A stretch of 64,000 bases of DNA from Gemmatimonadota bacterium. Its GTDB lineage: Bacteria; Gemmatimonadota; Gemmatimonadetes; Gemmatimonadales; GWC2-71-9. Location of the stretch: assembly GCA_003222035.1 (NCBI GenBank), contig QHUS01000092.1:1-64000 (forward strand). Direction: 5' to 3'. Made by a program: the position numbers and the translations under genes. Positions 53,562 through 62,737 of the stretch are shown here, piece after piece (the first letter of the stretch is position 1; every line of letters starts with the position of its first letter). The notes under the pieces were generated by a model, which saw only the letters and a program-made list of their open reading frames with translations, was not told the DNA's origin and did no database searches.

Positions 53562-55062
53562 CGCGCGGCAGCTCCTTCGGCGCAAGCCGATCTCGGAGCT
53601 GCTGGTCGAGGGAGGAAGTCCCTACGCGCTGAAACGGGCGCTCGGAGCGGGCGACCTCATCATGCTGGGCATCGGCGCGGTGATCGGTGCCGGCATTTTC
53701 GGGGCGATCGGTACCGCCGCGGCGGGGCAATACGACGCGGCCGGTCACCTGGTGCGGAGCGGGGCAGGGCCCGCGTTGGTGCTGTCCTTCCTGCTGCTCG
53801 GCGTGGCATGTGCCCTGGCGGGCCTGTGCTACGCCGAGCTCGCCGCGATGATCCCGCAGGCCGGCAGCGCCTACGCGTACACGTACGCGACCCTGGGAGA
53901 GTTGGTCGCGTGGATCATCGGCTGGGACCTCATTCTCGAGTACGCGGTCGGCAACGTGGCCGTCGCCATCTCGTGGGGTGATTACTTCACGTCGCTGCTC
54001 GGCAGCTTCCACGTTCACCTGCCGGCCTGGCTCGTTACCGGGTACCGTACGGCGCTCCTGTCTCCCGATGCCGGCGTGCACGGCTTGCTGCAGACCGCTC
54101 CACACGTCCTGGGCGTACCGATCCTGGTGAACCTGCCGGCCTTCGTGATCGTCGCGCTCATCACGTGGCTGCTCATGCTCGGCGTACGCGAGAGTGCCAC
54201 GGCCAACAACATCATGGTGACGATCAAGCTGCTCGTACTGGGGTTGTTCATCGTCGCCGGGCTCACGCACCTCAGTGCCGCGAACTACCACCCGTTCGCT
54301 CCCAACGGGTTTCGCGGCGTCCATCAAGGCGCCGCGATCGTGTTTTTCGCGTACATCGGTTTCGACGCCATCTCCACCGCGGCGGAGGAAACCAAGAACC
54401 CGCAGCGAAACCTGCCGATCGGCATTCTGGGTGGACTCGCCATCTGCACCGTGATCTACATGATCGTCGGTGCGGTACTCACGGGGATGGTCCCGTACAG
54501 CGAGTTGGGTGTCGCCGATCCGCTCGCGAAGGCGCTGAACAGTGCCGGCTTCACGACGGTCGGCTGGATCGTCGCGCTGGGCGCGATCGTCTCGATGTCG
54601 GCGGTGCTGCTCGTGTTCCAGTACGGGCAGCCGCGGATTTTTTTTGCGATGGGGCGCGACGGGCTGCTGCCACCCTGGGCTGCCCGGGTGCACCAAAGGA
54701 CTCGGGTCCCGTACATCACGACGCTCATCACCGGCATCTTCGTGGGCCTGTGGTCCCTGATCGGCGATGCCGGCGAGACCTACAACCTCACCAACATCGG
54801 AACCCTGTTCGCGTTCGTGCTGGTGTGCGTCGGTGTCCTGGTGCTGCGCCATACGGACCGTGATCGCCCGCGACCGTTTCGCGTGCCGCTGGTATGGGTC
54901 GTCTCGCTCACGGGTGCTGCGCTCTGCGTGTTCGTGATGGTCGGGCTGCCCGGTGAAACCTGGTGGCGGTTCGCGATCTGGCTCGCGATCGGCCTCGCCC
55001 TCTACGTCTTCTACGGGTTCCGCCACAGTCGCCTGCATGCCCCGACGGGCCTCAGACAGTGA
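53554..55062 (+). CDS. APC-superfamily amino acid permease (cationic amino acid transporter-like)
   Basis: TTG 53554 overlaps the pyrophosphatase stop by 8 bp. The 502-residue protein has about twelve TM helices and the APC signatures GIGAVIGAGIFGAIG, CYAELAAMIPQAGSAYAY and FFAYIGFDAISTAAEETKNP, all typical of the CAT/YfnA subgroup. It should import amino acids. The following dicarboxylate symporter gene overlaps it by 4 bp, so both are probably coexpressed. Confidence 0.9.
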   Translation: MSSARQLLRRKPISELLVEGGSPYALKRALGAGDLIMLGIGAVIGAGIFGAIGTAAAGQYDAAGHLVRSGAGPALVLSFLLLGVACALAGLCYAELAAMIPQAGSAYAYTYATLGELVAWIIGWDLILEYAVGNVAVAISWGDYFTSLLGSFHVHLPAWLVTGYRTALLSPDAGVHGLLQTAPHVLGVPILVNLPAFVIVALITWLLMLGVRESATANNIMVTIKLLVLGLFIVAGLTHLSAANYHPFAPNGFRGVHQGAAIVFFAYIGFDAISTAAEETKNPQRNLPIGILGGLAICTVIYMIVGAVLTGMVPYSELGVADPLAKALNSAGFTTVGWIVALGAIVSMSAVLLVFQYGQPRIFFAMGRDGLLPPWAARVHQRTRVPYITTLITGIFVGLWSLIGDAGETYNLTNIGTLFAFVLVCVGVLVLRHTDRDRPRPFRVPLVWVVSLTGAALCVFVMVGLPGETWWRFAIWLAIGLALYVFYGFRHSRLHAPTGLRQ

Positions 55063-56354
55063 AGCTCCACACCAAGATCGTGCTGGGCCTGGTGCTCGGT
55101 GCCGGCTCCGGCGTGGCGGCGAATCAGCTCGCGCCGGGCGCCGCCTGGGTGCGCTGGGTCGGTGACAACGTCGCGGGACCCGTGGGGCAGGTGTTCCTCC
55201 GCATGCTGCTCATGACGGTGATCCCGCTCGTGTTCACGTCTATTACGCTCGGTGTGGCGGGGATCGGGGACATCCGCAAAGTCGGCCGGGTCGGGATCCG
55301 GACGCTCGCGTACTTCCTGGTCTCGACGGCCCTCTCCGCGGCCATCGGCCTGGCGCTCGTCAACGTCTTCCAGCCGGGCACCGGTCTCGCCGCCGAGGTG
55401 CGCGAGCAGCTGATGACGACCTACCGCTCACAGGCGCAGGGACTACAGGCCGCCGGCACGACGCATTTCGGCATCGACACCTTCGTCAACATGGTACCAC
55501 GCAACCCGATCCAGGCCGCCGCCGGGATGGACCTGCTGGGCGTGATCTTCTTCTCGCTCGTTTTCGGGGCGGCGCTCACCTTGATCCCGGAGGAGCGGGC
55601 CCGGCCGCTGCTGCGGGTGCTCGACGCCGTCGGCGAGGCGGTCGTGAAGATCATCGACCTGGCGATGAAGCTCGCGCCGTATGGCGTGTTCGGGCTCATT
55701 TTCTTCACGACCTCCCGCTTCGGGTGGGGCTTGCTGCGGCAGCTGGGGCTGTACGTCGTCATCGTGCTCCTCGGGCTGCTGATTCACGGAGCCGTGAGCC
55801 TGTCGCTGCTGGTGCGCGCGCTGGGAGGGCTCGCGCCGCGCGTATTCTGGAGCCGCATCCGCGCGAGCATCGTCACCGCGTTCTCGACCAGCTCGAGCAA
55901 CGCCACGCTCCCGACCAACATCGCCGTCGCCGAAGAAGAACTGAAAATCCCCCCACAGATCGCGGGCTTTGTGCTCCCGCTCGGCTCGACGATGTGCATG
56001 AACGGCACGGCGCTGTACGAGGGCGTGACGGTGCTGTTTCTGGCGCAGGTGTTCGGTGTGTCGCTCGATCTCGGGACGCAGGTCGTCGTGCTGGTCTTGA
56101 GTGTCATCACCGCGGTCGGTGCGGCGGGGGTGCCGGGTGGCTCGCTGCCGCTCCTCATGGTCGTGCTGGCCACCGTGGGCGTGCCGGCCGAGGGGATCGC
56201 GATCATCCTGGGCGTCGACCGCATCCTCGACATGTGCCGCACGACGATCAACGTGTGCGGGGACCTGACGGCGGCGGTGTACGTCGCGCGGACAGAGAGC
56301 GACTGGGATCCGCGCGACGTGAACGAGGCGTCCCGCCTGCCGCAAGCGGCGTAG
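55059..56354 (+). CDS. Dicarboxylate/amino acid:cation symporter (DAACS family)
   Basis: GTG 55059 overlaps the permease stop by 4 bp. The 431-residue protein has the GltP/DctA hallmarks: FSTSSSNATLPTNI (serine-rich re-entrant loop HP1), GSTMCMNGTALYEG (N-M-D-G-type region), GVPGGSLPLL (HP2) and DRILDMCRTTINVCGDLTAA. It takes up glutamate, aspartate or C4-dicarboxylates with Na+ or H+. It ends 44 bp before the convergent receptor gene. Confidence 0.9.
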   Translation: MKLHTKIVLGLVLGAGSGVAANQLAPGAAWVRWVGDNVAGPVGQVFLRMLLMTVIPLVFTSITLGVAGIGDIRKVGRVGIRTLAYFLVSTALSAAIGLALVNVFQPGTGLAAEVREQLMTTYRSQAQGLQAAGTTHFGIDTFVNMVPRNPIQAAAGMDLLGVIFFSLVFGAALTLIPEERARPLLRVLDAVGEAVVKIIDLAMKLAPYGVFGLIFFTTSRFGWGLLRQLGLYVVIVLLGLLIHGAVSLSLLVRALGGLAPRVFWSRIRASIVTAFSTSSSNATLPTNIAVAEEELKIPPQIAGFVLPLGSTMCMNGTALYEGVTVLFLAQVFGVSLDLGTQVVVLVLSVITAVGAAGVPGGSLPLLMVVLATVGVPAEGIAIILGVDRILDMCRTTINVCGDLTAAVYVARTESDWDPRDVNEASRLPQAA

Positions 56355-56398
56355 GTCGGGAGAGGCTCATTCCCCAGCCTCCAAAGCCTCGCCGTTGC

Positions 56399-59206
56399 TC
56401 AGAACTCGTAGCGCACGCCGAGCTGCCCCTGCCGCGGGGCGTAGACGCCGCTCTTCTGGCTGTACTTCGCGTCGGTCTGGCGGCCGACGAAGCCTGAGTA
56501 GTTGTCCCAGTTGAAGATGTTGAACGCTTCCGCGCTCACGCTGAGCCGGCGGGCGCCGCCCACCGCCACGCCCTTGGCGAGGCGCAGGTCCACGGTCCGG
56601 TACATGTTGTTCCAGGCCGCCACGGGCCGGATGACTCTGTTGGCGCTGTCGCCCACGAAGTCGTCGGCGGTGTTGCCGTCATTGTTCCTGTCCGGGCCGA
56701 CCGTGGCGACGTAGGGCCGTGGCGCCGCGAAAATCGCGACCGCCGACAGCTTCAGGCCATACGGCAGATCGCCGATCTGCGACAGGACCAGGCGCCACCG
56801 CTCATCCGCCGTCGTCGGCTGCATGACCAGCCAGGCGCGGTCGTTGTAGTTCCCGAGACCCTCGAACTCCGACTGGTACGAGCCCAGCGTGCCGGCCACG
56901 TTGAGCCGCAACCCGGGCCGGTCGTAGGTCACCCCGAGAATGAGCGCGTCGAACTTGGCGCGGCCTACGTCATCGTACAGGGTGATGGTGCCGTAGTTGT
57001 TGGTCAGCTGGCGCTGGCCCGTCACCGCGTCGCGCCAGTTGGGGGTAAGCTGCACGTACAGGTGGCGCGCATCCTGGTGAATGTAGTCCAGGTTGACCGC
57101 CAGCTGGTCCGTGACCTGGTGCCCGATCCCGATGGAGACCTGTCGGTTCTCGGGCGTCTTCATGTTGGTCTTGAGAAGATTGATGTTGGGCGGCGTGGTG
57201 CCCCCGCCGTTCAGCACGATGCGCCGCAGCGAGTCGGGGTCGGTCGTGCCCGGGTTCGCGAAGTCGTAGGAGCGCCACCCCGCCGATTGCTTCTCGAAGA
57301 ATGCCATGAAGGTGGTGATGCGGTCGTACATGATGCCGGCGCCGCCCCGCAGGAAGGTGCGGTGGTTCGGGAACACGTCCCACGAGAAGGCGACGCGCGG
57401 GCCGAGGTTGTTCAGGTCGTTCTTGCGCTGGCCCGTGTTCAGGAAGTCGGCGAGCTGCGGGATCGCCTGGAGCGTGGGGTCGCTCGCCCAGGGCACGGTG
57501 TAGCCGTTGTTCAGCGTGTTGATCTCGGCGTCGTAGCGGAGGCCCGCGGTGACCTGGAGGTTCGGTCGCGCCTGCCACTGGTCCTGAAGGTACGCACCGG
57601 TGCTCCAGCCATTCGTGATGGCACGGGCGTCTTCGGTCGAATTGGGGTCGAAGAAGCCGACGCCGATACGCCCGAGGTTGGGGAGCGAGCTCGAGTCCAG
57701 GGTGAAGCGGAAGAAGCCGTCCTGATTACTGGGCAGCCAGCTGTTCGTGCGGACGCGGGCCAGCTCGATACCGCCGGTGACGATGTGCCGGCCGCCGCCC
57801 AACGTGCGCGTGGCCCGGTCGATGAGCCGGACGTGCGTCTCCTTGAGGACAAGGGGGAAGCCCGCCGTGCCGAAGGTGATGCTGGGGTACACCAGCGTGA
57901 CGCCGGGCTCGAGCGGCGACTCGTTGTGGCTCCACAACAGCACGTTCAGCGAGAGCTCATTGACGAACCCGGAGGTGGGCGTGTACGTGTCTCGGAGCTG
58001 TGCGCTGTGGATCGAATACTTAGCATTGATCCCGGCGTTGTGCGCTATCGCGTCGCCAAAGTTCGTCTCACTGTTGTAGTAGCGACCGGCCCACACCAGG
58101 TCGAGGGTGTGGGAGCGGGAGAGCGGAGCCGTGAGCCGCACGACGCCGGTGTGGTTCTGAGTCGGTGCCTTGAAGGTTCCGGCGAAGGCATCCCAGATGT
58201 CGGGTTGGTACGTTGGCCGCCCGGGCACGACGTTGAAGCCGTCGTCGATGCTTTGTCCCTCGTAGCTGACCGCGAAGAACAGCTTATCACGCCGGATCGG
58301 GCCACGCAGGTTGAAGCCGAACTGGGCCCGGCCGTAGTCTGGGATGGAGAGGCCGGGGTGCGCAGCCAGGTATTCCCGCTGGGACAAGTCGAGCGCCCTG
58401 AGGCTCGTGGCCTGGCCATAGCCAAAGACGGACCCGTGGAGGTCGTTGGTGCCGCGCTGCGTCACGGCGCTGATGACGAACGACGCCCCGCGTGTGTACT
58501 GGGCGTCGTACGGGTTCAAGTGGACGCGAAACTCGCGCATCGCCTCCTGCGGCAGCGGCGAGCCGGTCTGGGGAATCCCGACGAGGTTGCCGTTGAAGAA
58601 GCTTTTCCACTCCGCCCCGTCCAGGTAGAAATTCCAGAAGCGCAGGTCCGGCAGCGAGCCTGACGACGGCAGCGACCGGCCCGCGGTGGGCGCGAAGGTC
58701 TTTATGCCCGGCACAATAGCCGCCAGGTTCATCGTGTTGCGGCTGTTCAAGGGCAGGTTGAGAATCTCGTTCGTCACGACCAGCGCGGAGACGTCGTTGC
58801 GCTGCACCTCGAAGCTGGGCTCACGCTGGTGCGCGACCTCCACAGCCTCGAGCGCCACGGCGGCCTGCTGGAGCTGGAAGTCGAGCGTCGCGTGCTGGCC
58901 GACCAGGAGCTCGATGTCGCGCTCCTGCGCCCCGTAGCCCAGCAGGGCGACGCGCAGGTGGTAGGCACCGGGCGGCAGGCCGACGATGGTATACGTCCCC
59001 TGCGCCGACGTGACGGCGCTGCGCTGCTGCCCGGTCTCACGGTTCGACACCGTGATCTGGGCGGCCGCGAGCGGCGCGCCGGCCGCGCCGGTGACGCGGC
59101 CCTGCAGGTTGACCGTGTTCTGTGCGGGGAGGCCGACGGCGCCGGCGACGAACCATGCGGCGGCCAGCAGCACGGCGCGGAGTCGGTGAGCAAGTGGAGA
59201 CGACAT
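56399..59206 (-). CDS. Oar-like TonB-dependent outer-membrane receptor with N-terminal carboxypeptidase-regulatory-like domain
   Basis: ATG 59206 with GGAGG upstream starts a 935-residue protein with a signal peptide (AVLLAAAWFVAGAVGLPAQ). A carboxypeptidase-regulatory-like beta-sandwich follows (VNLQGRVTGAAGAPLAAAQI…LPPGAYHLRV). Next is a plug with LPLNSRNTMNLAAIVPGI and an Oar-type barrel rich in Tyr/Asn, ending in the outer-membrane signal …LGVRYEF. The ligand is unknown. Downstream on the same strand are the end of a glycoside-hydrolase-like gene and a NamZ-like gene, so peptidoglycan or glycan fragments are candidates. Confidence 0.85.
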   Translation of the reverse strand: MSSPLAHRLRAVLLAAAWFVAGAVGLPAQNTVNLQGRVTGAAGAPLAAAQITVSNRETGQQRSAVTSAQGTYTIVGLPPGAYHLRVALLGYGAQERDIELLVGQHATLDFQLQQAAVALEAVEVAHQREPSFEVQRNDVSALVVTNEILNLPLNSRNTMNLAAIVPGIKTFAPTAGRSLPSSGSLPDLRFWNFYLDGAEWKSFFNGNLVGIPQTGSPLPQEAMREFRVHLNPYDAQYTRGASFVISAVTQRGTNDLHGSVFGYGQATSLRALDLSQREYLAAHPGLSIPDYGRAQFGFNLRGPIRRDKLFFAVSYEGQSIDDGFNVVPGRPTYQPDIWDAFAGTFKAPTQNHTGVVRLTAPLSRSHTLDLVWAGRYYNSETNFGDAIAHNAGINAKYSIHSAQLRDTYTPTSGFVNELSLNVLLWSHNESPLEPGVTLVYPSITFGTAGFPLVLKETHVRLIDRATRTLGGGRHIVTGGIELARVRTNSWLPSNQDGFFRFTLDSSSLPNLGRIGVGFFDPNSTEDARAITNGWSTGAYLQDQWQARPNLQVTAGLRYDAEINTLNNGYTVPWASDPTLQAIPQLADFLNTGQRKNDLNNLGPRVAFSWDVFPNHRTFLRGGAGIMYDRITTFMAFFEKQSAGWRSYDFANPGTTDPDSLRRIVLNGGGTTPPNINLLKTNMKTPENRQVSIGIGHQVTDQLAVNLDYIHQDARHLYVQLTPNWRDAVTGQRQLTNNYGTITLYDDVGRAKFDALILGVTYDRPGLRLNVAGTLGSYQSEFEGLGNYNDRAWLVMQPTTADERWRLVLSQIGDLPYGLKLSAVAIFAAPRPYVATVGPDRNNDGNTADDFVGDSANRVIRPVAAWNNMYRTVDLRLAKGVAVGGARRLSVSAEAFNIFNWDNYSGFVGRQTDAKYSQKSGVYAPRQGQLGVRYEF

Positions 59207-59241
59207 CAGACGACCCTCCTCTTAGTAAGGAACCCGTGAGA

Positions 59242-61503
59242 TCAGGGCCGGCGACTCCGCCGGAACTCCAACACGTAGGCCCCGCCGGCCGGCAGCTCCA
59301 GCGCGATCGGCACGACGGTACTCGAGAACTCGCCGAACGGACGGCGCCCGCCCTCATCGATCCGCTCGATTTGCCCGCCCTGCGCGAGGCCGTAGGCGGC
59401 CGGGTCGAAGGCGAAGGAGACCGACGTCGGCTCGTCCACGATGCTCGCCACGGCGATCGCGACGCTCCCCTCTGCGGCGCGCCACGCCCCCGCGATCGCT
59501 GCCGGGTACCGCGCCACCGACACGGTGGGACCCCCGCGCCGGGCTGCGTAGATCGAGACGCGCGAGAGGTCCACGTCGACCGACGGCACGCTCAGCTCCG
59601 GCGGGCGCAAGAATGTCCCGTACAGCAGGTATTCCAGCACGCGCGCGCGGATGCGGGCCAGGCGCATCATGTAGGCCGTCTCCTCCGGCCGGTCGGTCAA
59701 CTGCGAGGCGCGGAAGTTCGCGATCGTCGGCTGCAACCCCCACACGAAGGCCCGCGCCTGCTCCAGATAGAACTGCCGGCGGAAGCGCGTGTCCAAGAGC
59801 TCGAGCGGCCCGGGGGGGGGCGGCGCGAACTGCGCCGGCCACAGCTCGTCATAGGGCGGCATGACGAGCGACGAGTAGTTGCCGTAGGTCACGCCATAGG
59901 CGTGGTAGACCGCCTGGAAGAAGGGGATCGGCTCCCACCCGCTGCTTGGGTCGCTGTAGCGCTCCTGGCTGACCTGAAGGGTGAGCATGAGGTCCAGCTC
60001 CGGCAGCCACGGCTCGCCGGCGCCCTCACCCGCGAGCAGCACTTGCCGCCCCGGCGCGGCGGCCGCCCGGATCTGCGCCGCGAGGGCGCGGAATCCGCCC
60101 ATCCAGTAGTTCCCGCCGCCGACGGGATGTCCGTGCGTCGAGTCCCAACACACGAGCGACTGCACCGCCTGGTCCATGTAGATGCCATCGACGCCGTAAC
60201 CGTCCAACACGGTGTCCGCGATACCAGCGTACTTGGCACGCCAGAAGGGCGTGGTCACGTCCATGGTGGCGCAGGGCTGCGGGTCGAAGACATTGTACGT
60301 CTCCTCGCGCACGCGGCCATCCTTTTCCTTCACCGCCCAGTGGGCGGCGTGCTCGCTTGCCCAGCTTGGCGTGCCGGTGCACCACAGCCGCTGGTTCATG
60401 TAGACCATGGCATGGCTGCCGGCGGCGTGCGCCGCCGCTACGCCCGCGCGAAACGAATCGACCCCCTCCCGCGGGGGGAGGTAGTCGGGGAAGCTCGTGT
60501 CGTACGGCCCGTGGTGCCACCAGTGCCAATAGATGTTGACGGGAAGGCCGAGGGCACGTTGCAGCGCGAGCGCCGGCGGCACCACGCCGGCCGAGCGGCC
60601 GCGGTTCCAGACCCACATGCCCGTTCGGAGCAGCCAGTCCGGAACGCGCCCCCGGACGAGCCGGCTCTCGCGCGCCCAGGGCTGGCGCGTGCCCCACGCG
60701 CGATAGCGCTCGGCCACGGTGATCCAGTCGCCGTGGAATGTCCCGAGCAGCGCGGCGTACGCCAGCGCCCACTGCCTCCTTGGGCTCGCCGGGTTCTCGA
60801 GCGGGTGGATCAACTCGTAGCCGCGTGACCCGTCCGAATCACCCCAGATGGCGAACGTCTTTCGGTAGGCCAGTGTGTCGTCGGCTGCGGCGTAAAGGCC
60901 GGCGCCGCCGCGCCGGTACAGCGCCATCACCTGGAGCGACAGCGTGCCGGGATACGCCCACTCGAGGCGGCGGCCCTTGCCATCCGGTCCCGCGAGCAGG
61001 GTGGCCGGGTCACGCGCCAGCGCGCCCATCCAGCGCGGCACCGCGAGCTCTTCGCCACTCCCGAGCTGCGGTATGCCGGTGAGCCGTGGAAAGCGCACCT
61101 GCTCGATCGCCATGGCGCCCGGGGAATCGACGGCGATACGCCACTCCGACAGGGCCGAGTCTCCCAGCAGCCGGACCGTGGCGGTGACACGCAGCCCAGG
61201 CGCCTCGTTCAGCCCGAAGTCACTCCAAACCAGGGCGAGCCCCGGACCCCCGCCCGCCACCTCGTGCCAAAAGAAGCGACGCGCGGCGCTCGGGACGACC
61301 CTCAAGGCTCCCGGGCCGAGCCCGTCGAGCCGCCAGATGGCGGTGGCGCGACGCCCGTCGACGAAGGACTGACCGCTCGCACGGTCGGCGAGCTCGAGCA
61401 ACGAGCCGTTGGTCGGGTCGAAGCCGAGCCGTAGGCGATCGTTTTGAAGCCAGAGCGTGTCCGCGGCGGCGACGGCGAGCAAGCCACCGAGCAGGATGTT
61501 CAC
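59242..61503 (-). CDS. Exported glycoside-hydrolase-like protein (resembles DUF6259 family)
   Basis: GTG 61503 overlaps the stop of the upstream gene by 4 bp. The 753-residue product begins with a short signal (ILLGGLLAVAAADT). An N-terminal beta-domain follows (LRLGFDPTNGSLLELADRAS), then a TIM-barrel-like middle with VNIYWHWWHHGPYD, AHAAGSHAMVYMNQRLW, DGYGVDGIYMDQ and LLAGEGAGEPWLPEL, and a C-terminal beta-domain. The GIYMDQ and LAGEGAGE acidic positions could be the catalytic pair. Family members are uncharacterised as far as I know; the substrate is inferred only from the NamZ-like partner. Confidence 0.65.
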   Translation of the reverse strand: MNILLGGLLAVAAADTLWLQNDRLRLGFDPTNGSLLELADRASGQSFVDGRRATAIWRLDGLGPGALRVVPSAARRFFWHEVAGGGPGLALVWSDFGLNEAPGLRVTATVRLLGDSALSEWRIAVDSPGAMAIEQVRFPRLTGIPQLGSGEELAVPRWMGALARDPATLLAGPDGKGRRLEWAYPGTLSLQVMALYRRGGAGLYAAADDTLAYRKTFAIWGDSDGSRGYELIHPLENPASPRRQWALAYAALLGTFHGDWITVAERYRAWGTRQPWARESRLVRGRVPDWLLRTGMWVWNRGRSAGVVPPALALQRALGLPVNIYWHWWHHGPYDTSFPDYLPPREGVDSFRAGVAAAHAAGSHAMVYMNQRLWCTGTPSWASEHAAHWAVKEKDGRVREETYNVFDPQPCATMDVTTPFWRAKYAGIADTVLDGYGVDGIYMDQAVQSLVCWDSTHGHPVGGGNYWMGGFRALAAQIRAAAAPGRQVLLAGEGAGEPWLPELDLMLTLQVSQERYSDPSSGWEPIPFFQAVYHAYGVTYGNYSSLVMPPYDELWPAQFAPPPPGPLELLDTRFRRQFYLEQARAFVWGLQPTIANFRASQLTDRPEETAYMMRLARIRARVLEYLLYGTFLRPPELSVPSVDVDLSRVSIYAARRGGPTVSVARYPAAIAGAWRAAEGSVAIAVASIVDEPTSVSFAFDPAAYGLAQGGQIERIDEGGRRPFGEFSSTVVPIALELPAGGAYVLEFRRSRRP

Positions 61504-62693
61504 CGGTAGATCAGGTACGCAGCGCGCTTGTTCCGGAACGTCGCCTGGTCGCGCTCCCACTCGCGCAGGAGCTCGGGCAGCGTCCCTGCCTCGATCGCCT
61601 GGCGCAGCCGCGCGCTGCCGCCGTGGCGCTCGACGGTCGCGCCCGCCCACTGGAATTGATCCGGGTGGAGCCGGCGGATGAGGTCGATCATCAAGAGCGA
61701 CGTCGCCAGCGGCCGGTAGGAGGCGCGGTCCGTCACGGTGAAGCGCACACCCTTGAGCACCTGGCCGGGATACTTGCGCGTGGTCTCCGTCGTCGGGAAC
61801 TCGACCGCTTCGAAGCGGATGCCCGGCAGGTTCATCGCATTCATGGCCGCGACGACCTCGCTGTTCCTGAGCCAGGGCGCGCCGATCTGCTCGAACGGCA
61901 GGTCCGTGCCACGCCCCTCCGAGACGTTGGTCGCCTCGAAGAACACCGTGCCGGGGTAGTCGATGGCAGCTTCGAGCCGCCGGATATTCGGCGACGGGTT
62001 CACCCAGGGCAGTCCCGTCTCGTCCCACCACATGTCGCGCCGCCAGCCATCGACCGGCACGACGGTCAGGTCGGCGCCGATCCGCTGCTCCGCGTTGTAC
62101 ATCTTCGCCAGCTCGCCCAGCGTCATGCCGTGGCGCGAGAGGACCGGATAGATACCGACGAACGACTGGTAGGCGGGCTCGAGGATGTTCCCCTCGAGAA
62201 TGGTTCCGGTGACCGGGTTGGGCCGATCGAGCACCACGATGGGAATTCCCTTCTCGGCCGCGGCCTGCATCGCGAGCGCGAGCGTGGACTCGAACGTGTA
62301 CTGCCGCACGCCCAGGTCCTGGATGTCGTAGACCAGTACGTCGATTCCCTCGAGCATCTGCGGCGTGGGTTTGTCGGTGTCGCCGTAGAGCGAATGAATG
62401 GGCAGCCCGGTCTTCTCGTCCACCGTCGAGGCGACGCGCGTCTCGGCGACGCCGCGGATGCCGTGCTCAGGCGAGTACAGCGCGACCAAGGTCAATTCGC
62501 GCATGCCGCGGAGCAGGTCGATCGTGCTGCGGCGTTGCCGATCGATGCCGGACTGGTTCGTAATGAGGCCCACGCGTTTGCCGAGCACGCGCGCCGGCGG
62601 GTGCTCGGCGAAGACCTCGACGCCGGGACGAACGGCGGGCGCAGATGCGCACGCCAAGGTGGCTGCGACGAGCAAGGCGGCGGTGCGTGTCAT
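61500..62693 (-). CDS. NamZ-like exo-beta-N-acetylmuramidase (DUF1343) lipoprotein
   Basis: ATG 62693 gives a 397-residue protein with a lipoprotein-like leader (LLVAATLACAS). The DUF1343/NamZ motifs are complete: VGLITNQSGIDRQ, LYSPEHGIRG, LVYDIQDLGVRQYTFE, VVLDRPNPVTG and TNVSEGRGTDLPF. NamZ enzymes release N-acetylmuramic acid from the ends of peptidoglycan chains. Its stop overlaps the GH-like gene by 4 bp, so they are translated together. It is divergent from an S9 peptidase across 44 bp. Confidence 0.85.
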   Translation of the reverse strand: MTRTAALLVAATLACASAPAVRPGVEVFAEHPPARVLGKRVGLITNQSGIDRQRRSTIDLLRGMRELTLVALYSPEHGIRGVAETRVASTVDEKTGLPIHSLYGDTDKPTPQMLEGIDVLVYDIQDLGVRQYTFESTLALAMQAAAEKGIPIVVLDRPNPVTGTILEGNILEPAYQSFVGIYPVLSRHGMTLGELAKMYNAEQRIGADLTVVPVDGWRRDMWWDETGLPWVNPSPNIRRLEAAIDYPGTVFFEATNVSEGRGTDLPFEQIGAPWLRNSEVVAAMNAMNLPGIRFEAVEFPTTETTRKYPGQVLKGVRFTVTDRASYRPLATSLLMIDLIRRLHPDQFQWAGATVERHGGSARLRQAIEAGTLPELLREWERDQATFRNKRAAYLIYR

Positions 62694-62700
62694 GAATTCC

Positions 62701-62729
62701 GTGACATGCTACGCGCTGCGGCCTAGATT
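62701..62729 (+). promoter_or_regulatory. Sigma-70-like promoter of the S9 peptidase gene
   Basis: GTGACA (62701-62706, five of six matches to TTGACA), a 17-bp spacer and TAGATT (62724-62729) end 8 bp before the ATG at 62738. The transcript would be leaderless or nearly so, and no Shine-Dalgarno is visible. Confidence 0.6.
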
Positions 62730-62737
62730 GCAACCTC

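Noticed and set aside
56362..56381. Hairpin GAGGCT…AGCCTC between the convergent symporter and receptor genes
   Set aside because: The stem is only 6 bp with an 8-base loop and no U-run, so it was not called as a terminator.
57062..60828. Long plus-strand frames (57062-58663 and 59122-60828) opposite the receptor and GH-like genes
   Set aside because: Their compositions are Arg/Asp/His-rich without motifs, and both opposite-strand genes have clear signal peptides and domain patterns.
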